Origin: Opitutus sp.
GTDB lineage: Bacteria > Verrucomicrobiota > Verrucomicrobiia > Opitutales > Opitutaceae
Reading direction: 5' to 3'
Assembly (NCBI GenBank): GCA_024707325.1
Contig: JANPZY010000001.1
Location: 868,001 to 932,000, forward strand
Length of the DNA: 64,000 nt
The translations under genes were made by a program, and so were the position numbers. A model generated the notes under the pieces. The model searched no databases. It worked only from the letters and a program-made list of their open reading frames with translations, and was not told the origin of the DNA. This document shows positions 41,844 through 51,459 of this stretch, piece by piece (position 1 is the stretch's first letter; each line of letters begins with the position of its first letter).

Positions 41844-44675
41844 ATGTTCATCCCCAAACTCTACCAGCTCCAGACGATCGACACGCTGACGGCGTTTCTG
41901 CGGCGCACCCGCGAGCTGGGCGGACCCGCGCCCGCGTTTACCCAGATCACTAGCGAACTCACCAGCGTGGGGCTGCCGTATTTCAACGCGCCCGGCTTCG
42001 ACGCCGCCGACGCGGCGGGCATGCCCTATGTCTGCCTCCGGCTTCCGACCGGCGGCGGCAAAACCCTGCTCGCGTGTCTCGCGGTGCCGGTGGTGCAGCG
42101 CGAGTTGCTGCAGCGGGATCGCTCCGTCGTGCTCTGGCTCGTGCCGTCCAAAGCGATCCAGGAGCAGACGCTCCGTGCCCTGCGCGACCGCACGCATCCC
42201 TATCGCCAGGCGCTCGACGCCGAACTCGGCGAGATCACCGTGCTCGATCTCGCCGAAGCGCTCTACGCCACGCAGGCCACCTACGACGCGGGGACCGTGA
42301 TTCTCGTTAGCACGCTCCAGGCGTTTCGCGTGACCGACAAGGAAGGCCGCAAAGTCTACGAAAGCTCGGGCGCGCTGCAGCACCACTTCTCCGGCCTCCC
42401 GGCCGAAACGCTCGCCACGCTGGAGCAAACCGAAACCGGCACGCCCGCCTACTCGCTGGGCAACGTGCTCCGGCTGCGGCGGCCGGTGGTGATCGTCGAC
42501 GAAGCGCACAACGCTCGCACGACTCTCTCGTTCGACACGCTCGCGCGCTTCCGGCCGTCGTGCATCCTCGAGTTCACCGCCACGCCCGCAACCGGCGAGG
42601 CGCCGAGCAACGTGCTCGCCCACGTCTCCGCGCGCGGCAGCTCGCCGCCGAGGACATGATCAAACTCCCGATCCGCCTTGAGACCCGGCCGGACTGGGAA
42701 CAGTTGCTCGCCGATGCCGTCGCGATCCGTGAAGGACTCGAACGCGACGCCAAGGCCGAGGAGAAACTGACCGGCGAAACGATTCGCCCGATCATGCTCG
42801 TCAAAGCGGAGCGCCGCAACCAGGCCCGCGAAACGCTCACGGTCGACGTCGTGGAAAAGGCGCTCGTCGAGCACTGCAAGGTGCCCGCCGAGTGGATCGT
42901 CCGCGCCACAGGCGACGAACGCGGACTCGACGAGGTCGATCTCTTCGCGCCCGACTGCCCGATCCGTTTCGTCATCACGGTCGATGCGCTGAAGGAAGGC
43001 TGGGATTGCCCTTGGGCCTACGTGCTGTGCTCGGTGGCGGAGATGAAGTCGGACACCGCCGTCGAGCAGATCATCGGCCGCGTGCTACGACTCCCCCGCG
43101 CCCGTCGCAAGCAGACAGCGTCTCTCAACCGCGCCTACGCGTTCGCCACTTCGAGCAATTTCGCGCAGACCGCCCGCGCCCTCGAAGACGCCTTGGTCGA
43201 GGGCAATGGTTTCAACCCGCTCGAAGCCCGTGACCTGATCGTCACGTCCTCGGGTCGGCAGGGCACGCTGGAGTTGCCGGTCGCGCCCGTCACGAAACCG
43301 ATGACTTTCGGCGCTCGGCGCGGCACCCGACACCACCGGGTGGTCACCCGCGCTCCGTGCGAAGATCGAGGTCGATGCGCAGAACGGCCGCGTGACGTTT
43401 GTCGCTCCGCTCACGCCCGAGGAAACCACGGAGGCGGCCGCGGGCTTCGTGATGGATCACCATCGCGAGAGCTTCATCTCGGCGGTGAAGCAGCATACCC
43501 AGGTCATCGAGAGCATCTTCGCGAGCCCGTCAGAGCGAGGTGTGCGGCTCGCCGTGCCGCTCTTCTGCCTCGAGCGGCAGGGCACGCTCGAACTGCTCGA
43601 CGAGACTCATTTTCTGGAGCGCCCGTGGAGTCTCCGCGATTATCTCGACCGGCCCGTCGCGGAGCCAGAGGCCAACGAAGCTCAGGCGGGCTACGGCGAA
43701 GTCGCGCTGACGGAGAAAGGCAAAGTGCAGTGGAAGTTCGGTCGGGAGCTGGCCGATCAACTCAAGCTGATCGACGTCACGGAAAATTGGTCGGAGGCGC
43801 GATTGATTGACTGGTTTGACCGCAACATCCCGCACCCCGATCTCAGTGCGGAGGAAACCAGCGTGTTCATCGCGCATCTCCTCGGTCGCTGGCAGGAGCA
43901 AGGCTGGCCACTCGGCCGGCTCGTGCGCGAACGATTCCCCCTCCGGGCCATCATCGAGCAGCGCATCCAGGAGTGCCGACAGGAGGCGAAGACGCGCGCT
44001 TATCAAGAGGTGTTGTTCGAGAGCGCGAGCGGTCCCGTGGTCGTGAATCCCGCATGCGTGTTTGCCTTCGACCCTGACCGTTACCCGGCGCGCTGGGTCT
44101 GCGACCACTCGGAGAACTTCCGCAAGCACTACCACCGTCAGGTCGGCGAACTGAAATCGGACGGCGCTGAGTTTAAGTGCGCACTGTATCTCGATAGGCT
44201 ACCCGAGGTCGTCGTGTGGGTGCGCAATCTGGAACGTCAGCCCGAAAGGTCGTTCTGGTTGCCGACCTCGACCGATCGGTTTTATCCGGATTTCGTCTGC
44301 AAACTCCGCGATGGCCGCATCCTTGTGGTGGAATCGAAGGGCGAAATCTATTGGTCCAACGACGACTCCAAGGAGAAGCGGCGACTCGGCGAATTGTGGG
44401 CGGAACGAAGCGGAGGACGGGGCGTGTTCGTCATGCCCAACGGCGAGGACTTCGCCGCGATCAAGCGGACCATCGGGCCTGTGCAGCTTCACGAACACGA
44501 TGTCGTCCGCCTCGTGGAACCGGTGGAGGAGGATGGCGAGATCTTTGCGGCTGGCACAAGAGGCGCCATCGTCAGCGTCTACAACGAGGGCGAGGTGTTT
44601 GCCGTGGAGCTTGAAGGTAAAGCCGGACCGACGGTGATAACGGTCTCCGTTCAACAGCTGGAGGTCGATCGGTGA
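41844..44675 (+). pseudogene. res: Type III restriction endonuclease (Res), two frameshifts, C-terminal DUF4926
   Basis: The gene encodes a helicase-nuclease of about 940 residues when two frameshifts are repaired, at about 42629-42637 and 43308-43322. Visible parts are Walker A LPTGGGKTLL, the DEAH box VDEAHNA, FTATP, motif VI VEQIIGRVLRLP and the PD-ExK-type nuclease FYPDFVCKLRDGRILVVESK. At the C-terminus, DVVRLVEPVEEDG and GAIVSVYNEGEVFAVELEG match DUF4926 and are fused in frame. It follows mod by 22 bp. As written, the nuclease would not be made, leaving Mod as an orphan methylase, but sequencing indels could explain the breaks. Confidence 0.85.
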
Positions 44676-45037
44676 GCAACAAACAGAAGTTGCCCAACGC
44701 GACGGCAGCCCACGTCGAAGAGAAGAAAGTCGTTTCCTACCTGCTCGATCTCGCCCATCCCATCGGTGGCTCGAAAGCACGGTTTTTTCTCGGACGCGGG
44801 TTTAGCGCGGCGGATTGGGAAGGATTCGCCGATGCGCTGCGCCATCACGCGCGCACTCGTCCCGTCACTCGCATTAAGTCGACTCCCTTCGCCACCAACT
44901 ACTCGCTCGATTGCCACTTGCCCACCCCCGACCGCAGTTCGCCTTGCATCCGAACAGTGTGGGAAATCCGTCCCGACGACCCGCGTCCGCGCCTGATCAC
45001 CGCTCACCCGCTGCCGGATGAGCGCGCCGCAGGTTAG
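44672..45037 (+). CDS. DUF6883 protein, partner of the DUF4926 domain
   Basis: A 121-residue protein matching DUF6883: LPNATAAHVEEKKVVSYLLD, HPIGGSKARFFLGRGFSAAD and RTVWEIRPDDPRPRLITAHP are the family segments. The GTG start overlaps the res stop as GTGA. DUF4926 and DUF6883 genes are often adjacent and resemble toxin-antitoxin pairs in size and order; that role has not been shown. Here the DUF4926 part is attached to the Res protein. Confidence 0.75.
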   Translation: MSNKQKLPNATAAHVEEKKVVSYLLDLAHPIGGSKARFFLGRGFSAADWEGFADALRHHARTRPVTRIKSTPFATNYSLDCHLPTPDRSSPCIRTVWEIRPDDPRPRLITAHPLPDERAAG

Positions 45038-45363
45038 GCCTTTTTCACGAAGCACGCTTTCAGCGCGAGGGCGACGCCGTCGATCTTGCACGCGATCTCG
45101 TGGTCGCCGTCGACGAGGCGGATGCCCTTGGCCTTGCTGCCGGCCTTCAGCACCTGCGAACCGCCAAGCTTCAAATCCTTGATCACGGTGATCGAGTCGC
45201 CCTCGGCGAGCACGTTGCCGTGCGCGTCCTTCACCACGCGCGCCGTTTCCGACTCCTCCACCACCGGCTTCGGCCACTCGTGGCCACAGGTCGCGCATTC
45301 CCAGTGATCGGAATGGCTGAGCACATCATCCAAGGTGCAGGCGGGACAGGCAGGCGTCGTCAT
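45034..45363 (-). CDS. yjdM: PhnA/YjdM-family zinc-ribbon protein
   Basis: A 109-residue protein with four Cys in PACPAC (6-9) and WECATCGHEW (23-26), forming the N-terminal zinc ribbon. The rest, from KDAHGNVLAEGDSITVIKDL to KACFVKKA, is the conserved PhnA domain. Despite the name it is not needed for phosphonate breakdown, and its role is unclear. Its last four bases overlap the convergent DUF6883 gene. Confidence 0.9.
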   Translation of the reverse strand: MTTPACPACTLDDVLSHSDHWECATCGHEWPKPVVEESETARVVKDAHGNVLAEGDSITVIKDLKLGGSQVLKAGSKAKGIRLVDGDHEIACKIDGVALALKACFVKKA

Positions 45364-45428
45364 CGTGAAAACAAAAGTCCATCACGCTCCCGCCTGCATC
45401 GCGCCACGACAAGGGCATTTTCCCAACT

Positions 45429-45604
45429 CCGTCCGCACAGTGGCTCGAGTCGGTGCGGACAACGGCTCGACGTGGTGCGCACCTAGGCGCGACCCCGTCC
45501 GCACGTTGTCCCGACCCTGTCCGCACCTTGTCCCGAACCTGTCCGCACTCGCGTGCAACGTGATGCGCACTTGGTCGCGACTGCGGCGCAAACAACCTCG
45601 CTTG
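45429..45604 (-). repeat. 22-bp phased degenerate tandem array, locus 3 (8 units)
   Basis: Eight units start at 45429, 45451, 45473 and so on to 45583 in exact 22-bp phase, with GTCCGCAC and GTCCCGAC octamers. The array is in the same orientation as locus 2 but lies in the divergent region between yjdM and tgt, ending 35 bp before the tgt start. It therefore overlaps or adjoins promoters, unlike the other copies. Confidence 0.85.
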
Positions 45605-45639
45605 CGCGGGAGAATTTCGCCTTCGTCGCGGTTCGCTTC

Positions 45640-47701
45640 ATGTCCCGCCTGCCGTTCACCGTCGATCGCACTACACCCAATTCCCGCGCGCGGGCGGGAC
45701 GTTTTCGGACGTTGCACGGCGAGGTGCTGACGCCGGTGTTCATGCCGGTCGGCACGCAGGCGACGGTGAAGGGCCAGACAGTCGATTCGTTGAAAGCGGT
45801 CGGTTCGTCGGTGCTCCTCGCCAACACGTATCACCTGCTGCTGCGACCGGGCCCGGAGGTTTTCAAAAAGTTCGGCGGCATCCACCGCTTCATGAATTGG
45901 GACCGGCCGGTGCTCACCGACTCGGGCGGGTTTCAGATTTTTTCGCTGCCGGGCAGTCGCGCGATGAACGAAGAAGGCGCGCGTTTCAAAAGCTACGTCG
46001 ATGGCCAGGAGCATCTGCTCTCGCCGGAATCGAGCATCGCGATGCAGCGCGCGATCGGCAGCGACATCATGATGGTGCTCGATCAGTGCATCCCTTCGAC
46101 GGCGCCCTTCGAGCAGGCGAAAGCCGCGATGGAGCTCACGCATCGCTGGGCGGTGCGCTCGCTGGCCGCGCGTGGCGATTCGCCGCAAGCGCTTTTCGGC
46201 ATCGTGCAGGGCGCATGTCACGAGGAACTGCGACGCCAGAGTGCGCGTTTCATCTCCGGACTGCCGTTCGACGGACTCGCGATCGGCGGACTCGCCGTCG
46301 GCGAAACGCAGGAGGAACGCTACAAGTTTACCGAGCTCGCGACCGAGTGTCTGCCGGAGGATCGCCCCCGCTATCTCATGGGCGTAGGCACGCCGCTCGA
46401 CATTCTCGAGGCGGTGCACCGCGGCGTGGACATGTTTGACTGCATCATCCCGTCGCAACTCGCGCAGCGCGGCACGGCGTTCACGTCGCACGGCAAACTG
46501 CACTGCCGGCGCACGGTGTATAAATTTTCCGAGGAGCCGCTCGATGCGGCGTGCGATTGCCAGACCTGCCGCGAGTATTCGCGCGCCTATCTGCACCATC
46601 TCGTGAAGGCCGACGAGTTGCTCGCGTGGCATCTGATCACGACGCACAACCTCGCCTACTATCACCGGCTCATGCGCGAAATGCGCGAGAGCATCCTGCG
46701 CGGCGATTTCGCGGAGTATCACGCGCGCAAACGCCTCGAACTCGCGCGACCGGACGACGACAATCCGAGCACGCCCGAGGTGAAACCGAAGCCCAAGCGC
46801 GCGCCGCGGCTGGGTGACTACGAGATCGTGACGGGCATCCACGGCGCATCGTGCATCCGCCAGATCAGCTCGGGCGAAATCATGCACTCGGTCACGCCGC
46901 CGAGCGAGGAAGCCAACGCGCTCTACATCGCGCAGTCGCAACTCGCCGCACGCCTGCGCGCCAGCGAAGAAACCCGCAACGACACTCCCGACGACGAAGC
47001 TCGTGATCTGGGATGTCGGCCTCGGCGCCGCGTCGAACGCGATGGCCGCGATCGCGTGCTTCGAGCGTCAACTCGCCGAAAACAGCGACGCCCCGCTGCG
47101 GCGCCTGCGGATCGTGAGCTTCGAGTGCGATCTCGATCCGCTCACGCTCGCGACCACGAAGAAAGCGGCGTATTTTCCGCATCTGCGACACGCCGCGCCC
47201 ACGGCGCTGCTCCGCGACGGGCGCTGGCAGCACGCGTCCGGCCGACTCGTGTGGGAGCTGCACCACGGAGACTTCCGCGAAAAGTTTCCGGGCACGCCGG
47301 CGCCGGATCTGATTTTCTACGATCCGTTTTCAGCGAAGACCGACACACCGCTATGGACCGCGGAGCTGTTTGCGCGCATCCGCGCCCACTGCGGCGACAA
47401 ACCCGCCGAGCTCTACACCTACTCGTCCGCCACGGCCGTTCGCGTGGCACTGCTCACCGCGGGCTTCTACGTGGCCGAAGGCGTCGCCACCGGCCCGAAG
47501 TCCTCCACGACCATCGCCTACACGCGTATCGATAAACTTGATACACACCGCCAAGCCGCGCTGCTCGGCGCGGCATGGCTTGCGCGCTGGCGCCGCAGTC
47601 ACTCGCAATTTCCTGCCGGTTTGCCGGAGTCGGAGCGCGAAGCGTTTGCGCGACAAATCGAGTCGCATCCGCAATTCGCCGGCGTGTCGGCGGAGCGTTA
47701 G
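45640..47701 (+). CDS. tgt: tRNA-guanine transglycosylase fused to an MnmC-like methyltransferase (one frameshift)
   Basis: Residues 1 to about 370 are a complete Tgt. DSGGFQIFSL and DCIIPSQLAQRGTAF hold the two active-site Asp, and CDCQTCREYSRAYLHHL is the zinc site. Tgt inserts preQ1 at G34 of tRNA for queuosine. A linker rich in Pro and Lys leads in frame into a second domain beginning GDYEIVTGIHGASCIRQISS. At about 46975-47000 the frame changes: one base must be removed, for instance in the A run of GAAGAAACCC, to reach KLVIWDVGLG. Without correction the frame runs on as an Arg-rich tail to 47535. The ATG at 45640 is the usual Tgt start. Confidence 0.85.
46798..47701 (+). CDS. MnmC/MnmD-like SAM-dependent methyltransferase part of the tgt fusion
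   Basis: This marks the second half of the preceding fusion. The SAM loop is VIWDVGLGAASNAMAAI, the acidic strand is RIVSFECDLD, and the catalytic-like motif is DLIFYDPFSAKTDTPLW. The DPFS motif and the ending GFYVAEG.ATGPKSSTTIA are typical of MnmC methyltransferase domains, which complete 5-methylaminomethyl-2-thiouridine at tRNA position 34. Both fused activities would act on the wobble base. No separate start codon in the correct frame precedes this domain, which supports a true fusion. Confidence 0.75.
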
Positions 47702-47905
47702 CGGTCCGGCGTGCCTTCGCGTCGTTAAGCAAACGGCTCGCGTAAATATTTTCCCAAAGTCGCGAGATCCTGGCGCCTGCCCTTGTCGCGGGCGGGATGT
47801 GGCCCGACGTTACACGACTCTTCGCGCTTCTACACACACGAAAGCGGGCTCGGTTGGTTCGGTTTCGCGCGCGTTTGCAGCGCTTCATTTCCACGAATCA
47901 CCACT

Positions 47906-48613
47906 GTGATCCTACGCACCCGCCCGTTCCTCCTTTTGGGCCTTCTTTGCGCGTCCGTGTCCGCGGCCTTCGCCGTGACCGAGTTCAAGGACAACTTCAC
48001 GTCCAAGCTGAACTCGAAATGGAAACACGTCGCCGAAAACAAGGACAAGAAAGGCAATCTCGTCGTTAAGAACAAGAAGCTCACGCTCGTCACCACCACC
48101 ACCCGGGAGCGCAGCGCCCACCTCATCCTCAACAAGCCGTTGCCGAAGGTCACGGAGAGCTGGGAAACCCAGATCGTTCTTCAGAACAAAGCGAAGCGGG
48201 GCGAAACGTGGATCGGCGTCGCGATCGCCAACGCCGACGATCCCTACCGCAACATGTGCGGCGTCGAATTTTACTATGACGATGGCGAGCGCGGCTTCGA
48301 GACCTTCCACTATCACCGCGGCGAAGATGACGACGGTCCCGAGAAGCGACTCAGCGGCACCAAGTTGTATGTCCGCATGGTTTACCGGAAGTCGACCAAG
48401 CTGATCACGCTTTACCAGCGCACCTCGACCTCCAAGTCGTGGAAGAAGGTGCTTTCCTACTCGCCGTTCAACGATCGGAAGCAGCGATACCGCGGCAACT
48501 GGGACCTCGATCCCAAAACCGGCAAGTTCTCGATCGTGATCTTCGCCGGCGCGGAAGACGTGAAGCTCGCCGCCGGCACCGTCACCGCCGACAGCTTCGT
48601 GCTGAAGAACTAA
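47906..48613 (+). CDS. Secreted beta-sandwich-like protein, paralog A
   Basis: A 235-residue protein of unknown function, starting at GTG 47906. A signal peptide (MILRTRPFLLLGLLCASVSA) is followed by a mature part that begins EFKDNFTSKLNSKWKHVAEN. The alternating hydrophobic strands suggest a concanavalin-like or LamG beta-sandwich; this is only a fold guess. It is clearly homologous, over the whole length, to the protein at 51460, sharing KPLPKVTE.WE, DNMCGVE or NMCGVEFY, and KSTKLITLY.RTSTS. The two genes flank modABC. Confidence 0.85.
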   Translation: MILRTRPFLLLGLLCASVSAAFAVTEFKDNFTSKLNSKWKHVAENKDKKGNLVVKNKKLTLVTTTTRERSAHLILNKPLPKVTESWETQIVLQNKAKRGETWIGVAIANADDPYRNMCGVEFYYDDGERGFETFHYHRGEDDDGPEKRLSGTKLYVRMVYRKSTKLITLYQRTSTSKSWKKVLSYSPFNDRKQRYRGNWDLDPKTGKFSIVIFAGAEDVKLAAGTVTADSFVLKN

Positions 48614-48642
48614 CACCACCCGTCGGCGAGCGATTTTCCGAA

Positions 48643-48672
48643 GGCCCGACTCTCTGAGTCGGGTCTTTTTTT
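48643..48672 (+). terminator. Terminator of paralog A
   Basis: CCCGACTC (48645-48652) pairs with GAGTCGGG (48656-48663) around a 3-nt loop and is followed by seven T residues. The same stem is present after paralog B, so the terminator was duplicated with the gene. Confidence 0.9.
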
Positions 48673-48712
48673 GCGCATGCGCAGGGTGGAGATCGTGTGC
48701 CGCGACGCCGCG

Positions 48713-49801
48713 TCAGTGATTCAGCGCGATCAGATGCACGGCCGGCGCTTTGACGAGCGCGGTCACGGTAGCGCCGGGCGCGAGCTTCAGGTCTTCGCAC
48801 GCCGGACGCGTGATGAACGCGCGCAGCGGGAAACCTGCATCGAGTTCGACCGAATACAACGGACTGCCCGCACGCACGGACACCACGCGCGCGATGAGTG
48901 CGTTGCGCACGCTGCTCACGCCGCCGGCCTCGCGTTGGAGAATCACATCTTCACCGCGGATGCTCACCAGCACATCACCCGCGACCTGCGGCGGCGCCAC
49001 GGCCGTGAGCTGCGCGGCGCCCACTTCCACGGTTGCGAGTCCGTCGCGCACGGCGAGCACGCGACCGCGAACCACGTTCTCCACCCGCACGATGCGCGCG
49101 ACTTCGGCATCGGCGGGACGGTTGAAAATTTCGAGCACAGGTCCGCTTTGCCGCACCGCCCCCTCGCTCATGACCACGAGCGAATCGCCGAGCACGAGCG
49201 CTTCCTCGCGATCGTGTGTGACGAGCAACACCGGCACATCGCAGGCGGCGAGCGACTGGCGCAGTTCGCCGCGCACTTGCTCGCGCATCGCGGCATCGAG
49301 CGCGGAGAGCGGTTCGTCGAGCAGCAGGAGTTTCGGTCGCGCCGCAAGCGCGCGCGCGAGCGCGACGCGCTGCTGTTGTCCGCCGGAGAGTTCGCGGGGA
49401 TGTTTTTGGGCGTGCGTCGTGAGTTCGAAACGCTCCAGCAACTCGCGCACGCGGCGACGGCGTTCGTCGGCACTTCCTCCGCGCAGCGCGTAACCCACAT
49501 TGCCCGCGACGGTGAGGTGCGGAAACAGCGCGTAATCCTGAAACACGAAACCGACGCCGCGTTGCTGCGGCGTGAGCTGCACGCCGCGCGTGGCGTCGAA
49601 CCACGTCTCGTCGCCAAACTGAATCGTGCCCTCCTCGGGCGTCTCGAGTCCCGCGAGACAGCGCAGCACGGTGGTTTTTCCGCAGCCGGAGGGGCCGAAG
49701 AGCACGGTGACGCCGTGCCCGCGTGCGCTTTGTTGCAGCTCGCCGCGGATCGTGGCGCCGGAAAAGCGCTTCGTGAAGCGTGCGATCAACGCGTCGGCCA
49801 T
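48713..49801 (-). CDS. modC: Molybdate ABC transporter ATP-binding protein
   Basis: A 362-residue ABC ATPase. Walker A is FGPSGCGKTT, the signature is LSGGQQQR, Walker B is KLLLLDEPLSALD and the switch His is LVTHDREEA. A C-terminal TOBE-like region (about 290-355) is the molybdate-binding regulatory domain of ModC. The gene overlaps modB by 16 bp, making a modA-modB-modC operon. The molybdate assignment comes from the partners and the TOBE domain. Confidence 0.9.
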   Translation of the reverse strand: MADALIARFTKRFSGATIRGELQQSARGHGVTVLFGPSGCGKTTVLRCLAGLETPEEGTIQFGDETWFDATRGVQLTPQQRGVGFVFQDYALFPHLTVAGNVGYALRGGSADERRRRVRELLERFELTTHAQKHPRELSGGQQQRVALARALAARPKLLLLDEPLSALDAAMREQVRGELRQSLAACDVPVLLVTHDREEALVLGDSLVVMSEGAVRQSGPVLEIFNRPADAEVARIVRVENVVRGRVLAVRDGLATVEVGAAQLTAVAPPQVAGDVLVSIRGEDVILQREAGGVSSVRNALIARVVSVRAGSPLYSVELDAGFPLRAFITRPACEDLKLAPGATVTALVKAPAVHLIALNH

Positions 49802-50460
49802 ACGTGGATGATTTTTCGCTGCAGTCCGTAGGTGACCGCGAGCACCGCAAACGAGAACACGAGCAGCGCGAGCGACGTCTGGTTCGCCGCCGCGTAGTCG
49901 AGCGCCTGCACTTCGTCGTAGATCGAGATCGAGACCGTGCGCGTGTGTCCGGGGATGTTGCCGCCGATCATCAGCACCACGCCGAACTCACCGACGGTGT
50001 GCGCGAAACTCAGCACCATGCCCGTGAGCACGCCCGGCCACGCGAGCGGCAGCGCCACGCGGAAAAACGTCGCAGGCCGGCTCACACCAAGACTCCAGGA
50101 AGCTTCCAACAATCGCCGGTCCACCGCCGAGAATCCGCTCGCGAACGGCTGCACCGCAAACGGGAGACTGTAGAGCACCGACGCGACGAGCAGACCTTGA
50201 AACGTGAACGGCAGCCGCTGGCCGAAGAGCGATTCGTAGAATTGCCCGAGCGGACTCAGCGGACCGATTGCCATCAGCACATAAAAGCCGAGCACCGTTG
50301 GCGGTAGCACGATCGGCAGCGCGACGAGTGCCTCGACGAGGAACTTCCCGCGCCACCGCGTGTGCGCGAGCCAGAAGGCCAGCGGCAGCCCCAGCACGAG
50401 CAACACCAACGTCGTGCAGGCGGACAAACGGAGGCTCAACCAGATCGCGGACCAGTCCAT
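49786..50460 (-). CDS. modB: Molybdate ABC transporter permease
   Basis: A 224-residue inner-membrane permease with about five transmembrane segments. PLAFWLAHTRWRGK, ALPIVLPPTVLGFYVL and the EAA-like loop EASWSLGVSRPATFFRVALPLAWPGV are typical of ModB. It starts 3 bp after the modA stop and overlaps modC at its end. Confidence 0.92.
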   Translation of the reverse strand: MDWSAIWLSLRLSACTTLVLLVLGLPLAFWLAHTRWRGKFLVEALVALPIVLPPTVLGFYVLMAIGPLSPLGQFYESLFGQRLPFTFQGLLVASVLYSLPFAVQPFASGFSAVDRRLLEASWSLGVSRPATFFRVALPLAWPGVLTGMVLSFAHTVGEFGVVLMIGGNIPGHTRTVSISIYDEVQALDYAAANQTSLALLVFSFAVLAVTYGLQRKIIHVWPTR

Positions 50461-50463
50461 GGT

Positions 50464-51255
50464 TCAGTTTTTCTCCGGCAGAGAGAAACCGTAGCGACGC
50501 AAGACAACACGCCCGCGTTCGCCGAGCACGAAGTCGCGAAACGTCCGCGCCGCTTCGGGCGATCGTGTCCATTTCAGAATCAGGCCGCCCTGCTCCATGC
50601 GCGGATAACTCTCGAGGGGGATTTCCCAAAAGCGTCCCGCCTCACGCATCTGCGGCGCGACGGCGAGCGCCAGCGCCACAATCCCGATATCCGCCGCGCC
50701 GCTTTGCACAAACTGCGCGGTCTGCGCGATGTTCTCGCCCCACACCAACCGCGGCTCGACCGCATCGTAAACGCCGAGCGAGCGCATTGCCGCGACCGCC
50801 GCCACTCCGTAAGGCGCGTGCCGCGGATTCGCGATCGCGACCTTTCTCGCCGCGGGTGTCACCAAAGACTGGATACCCAGCGATTCGACCTCGATCGGCG
50901 AAGTCGCCGGCACCCACACCACGAGGCGGCCGACCGCATAGGAAAACACTGCCCCATCGAGCGCGTGGCCGGCGGCGGCGAGTTTTCGCGGATAGTCGAT
51001 GTCGGCTGAGAAATACAAGTCGAAGGGCGCGCGGTTCTGCAGCTGGGCAAAGAAGTTTCCCGAAGAACCGTAGGTGATCCTCACGCCGATCTCCGGATGC
51101 GCTGCGCGAAACTCAGTCGCGAGTTCATCGAGCGCGAACTTCAGATCCGACGCCGCAGCGATCGTGAGCTCCGCCGTCGCCCCGCGTGCACCGCAAATCG
51201 CCGTCAACGCCACCGCCAGAGCAGCAGGCATGAGGAAATGGCGGAAGCGTTTCAC
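50464..51255 (-). CDS. modA: Molybdate-binding periplasmic protein
   Basis: A 263-residue solute-binding protein. The GTG at 51255 is chosen because it gives a textbook signal peptide (MKRFRHFLMPAALAVALTAI); an in-frame ATG upstream would add a basic tail. The ligand loops read ASDLKFALDE, YGSSGNFFAQL and SADIDYPRKL, as in ModA. The protein binds molybdate or tungstate in the periplasm and feeds ModBC. It is transcribed divergently from paralog B with a 204-bp gap. Confidence 0.9.
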   Translation of the reverse strand: MKRFRHFLMPAALAVALTAICGARGATAELTIAAASDLKFALDELATEFRAAHPEIGVRITYGSSGNFFAQLQNRAPFDLYFSADIDYPRKLAAAGHALDGAVFSYAVGRLVVWVPATSPIEVESLGIQSLVTPAARKVAIANPRHAPYGVAAVAAMRSLGVYDAVEPRLVWGENIAQTAQFVQSGAADIGIVALALAVAPQMREAGRFWEIPLESYPRMEQGGLILKWTRSPEAARTFRDFVLGERGRVVLRRYGFSLPEKN

Positions 51256-51459
51256 GCCGCAGTTCAAACGCCGTTTTGTCGTGCGACGCAATCCGCACGC
51301 GGCGTGCTGTTGCATGTTCACTGCATCACTGCACGGGTTCTTGCCAAGCGACTGACGATCCCCACGCTCGCCGCCGCTCCGCGCTTCCACGCACACGCGG
51401 GCGAGCTCTGCCGGCCGGGTTTCGCACATTGCAGCGCTCCACTTCAACGAACCACAACC

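Noticed and set aside
40123..45037. Integrated mobile island carrying the restriction-modification genes
   Set aside because: I found no integrase, no flanking tRNA and no direct repeats at its edges; only the GC drop inside mod suggests exchange.
46990..47535. Arg-rich C-terminal extension of Tgt
   Set aside because: It is the wrong frame of the MnmC-like methyltransferase domain, caused by a single-base shift near 46985.
48713..51255. Sulfate or tungstate transporter in place of molybdate
   Set aside because: The ModA loops and the TOBE domain in the ATPase favour molybdate, although tungstate specificity cannot be excluded from sequence.
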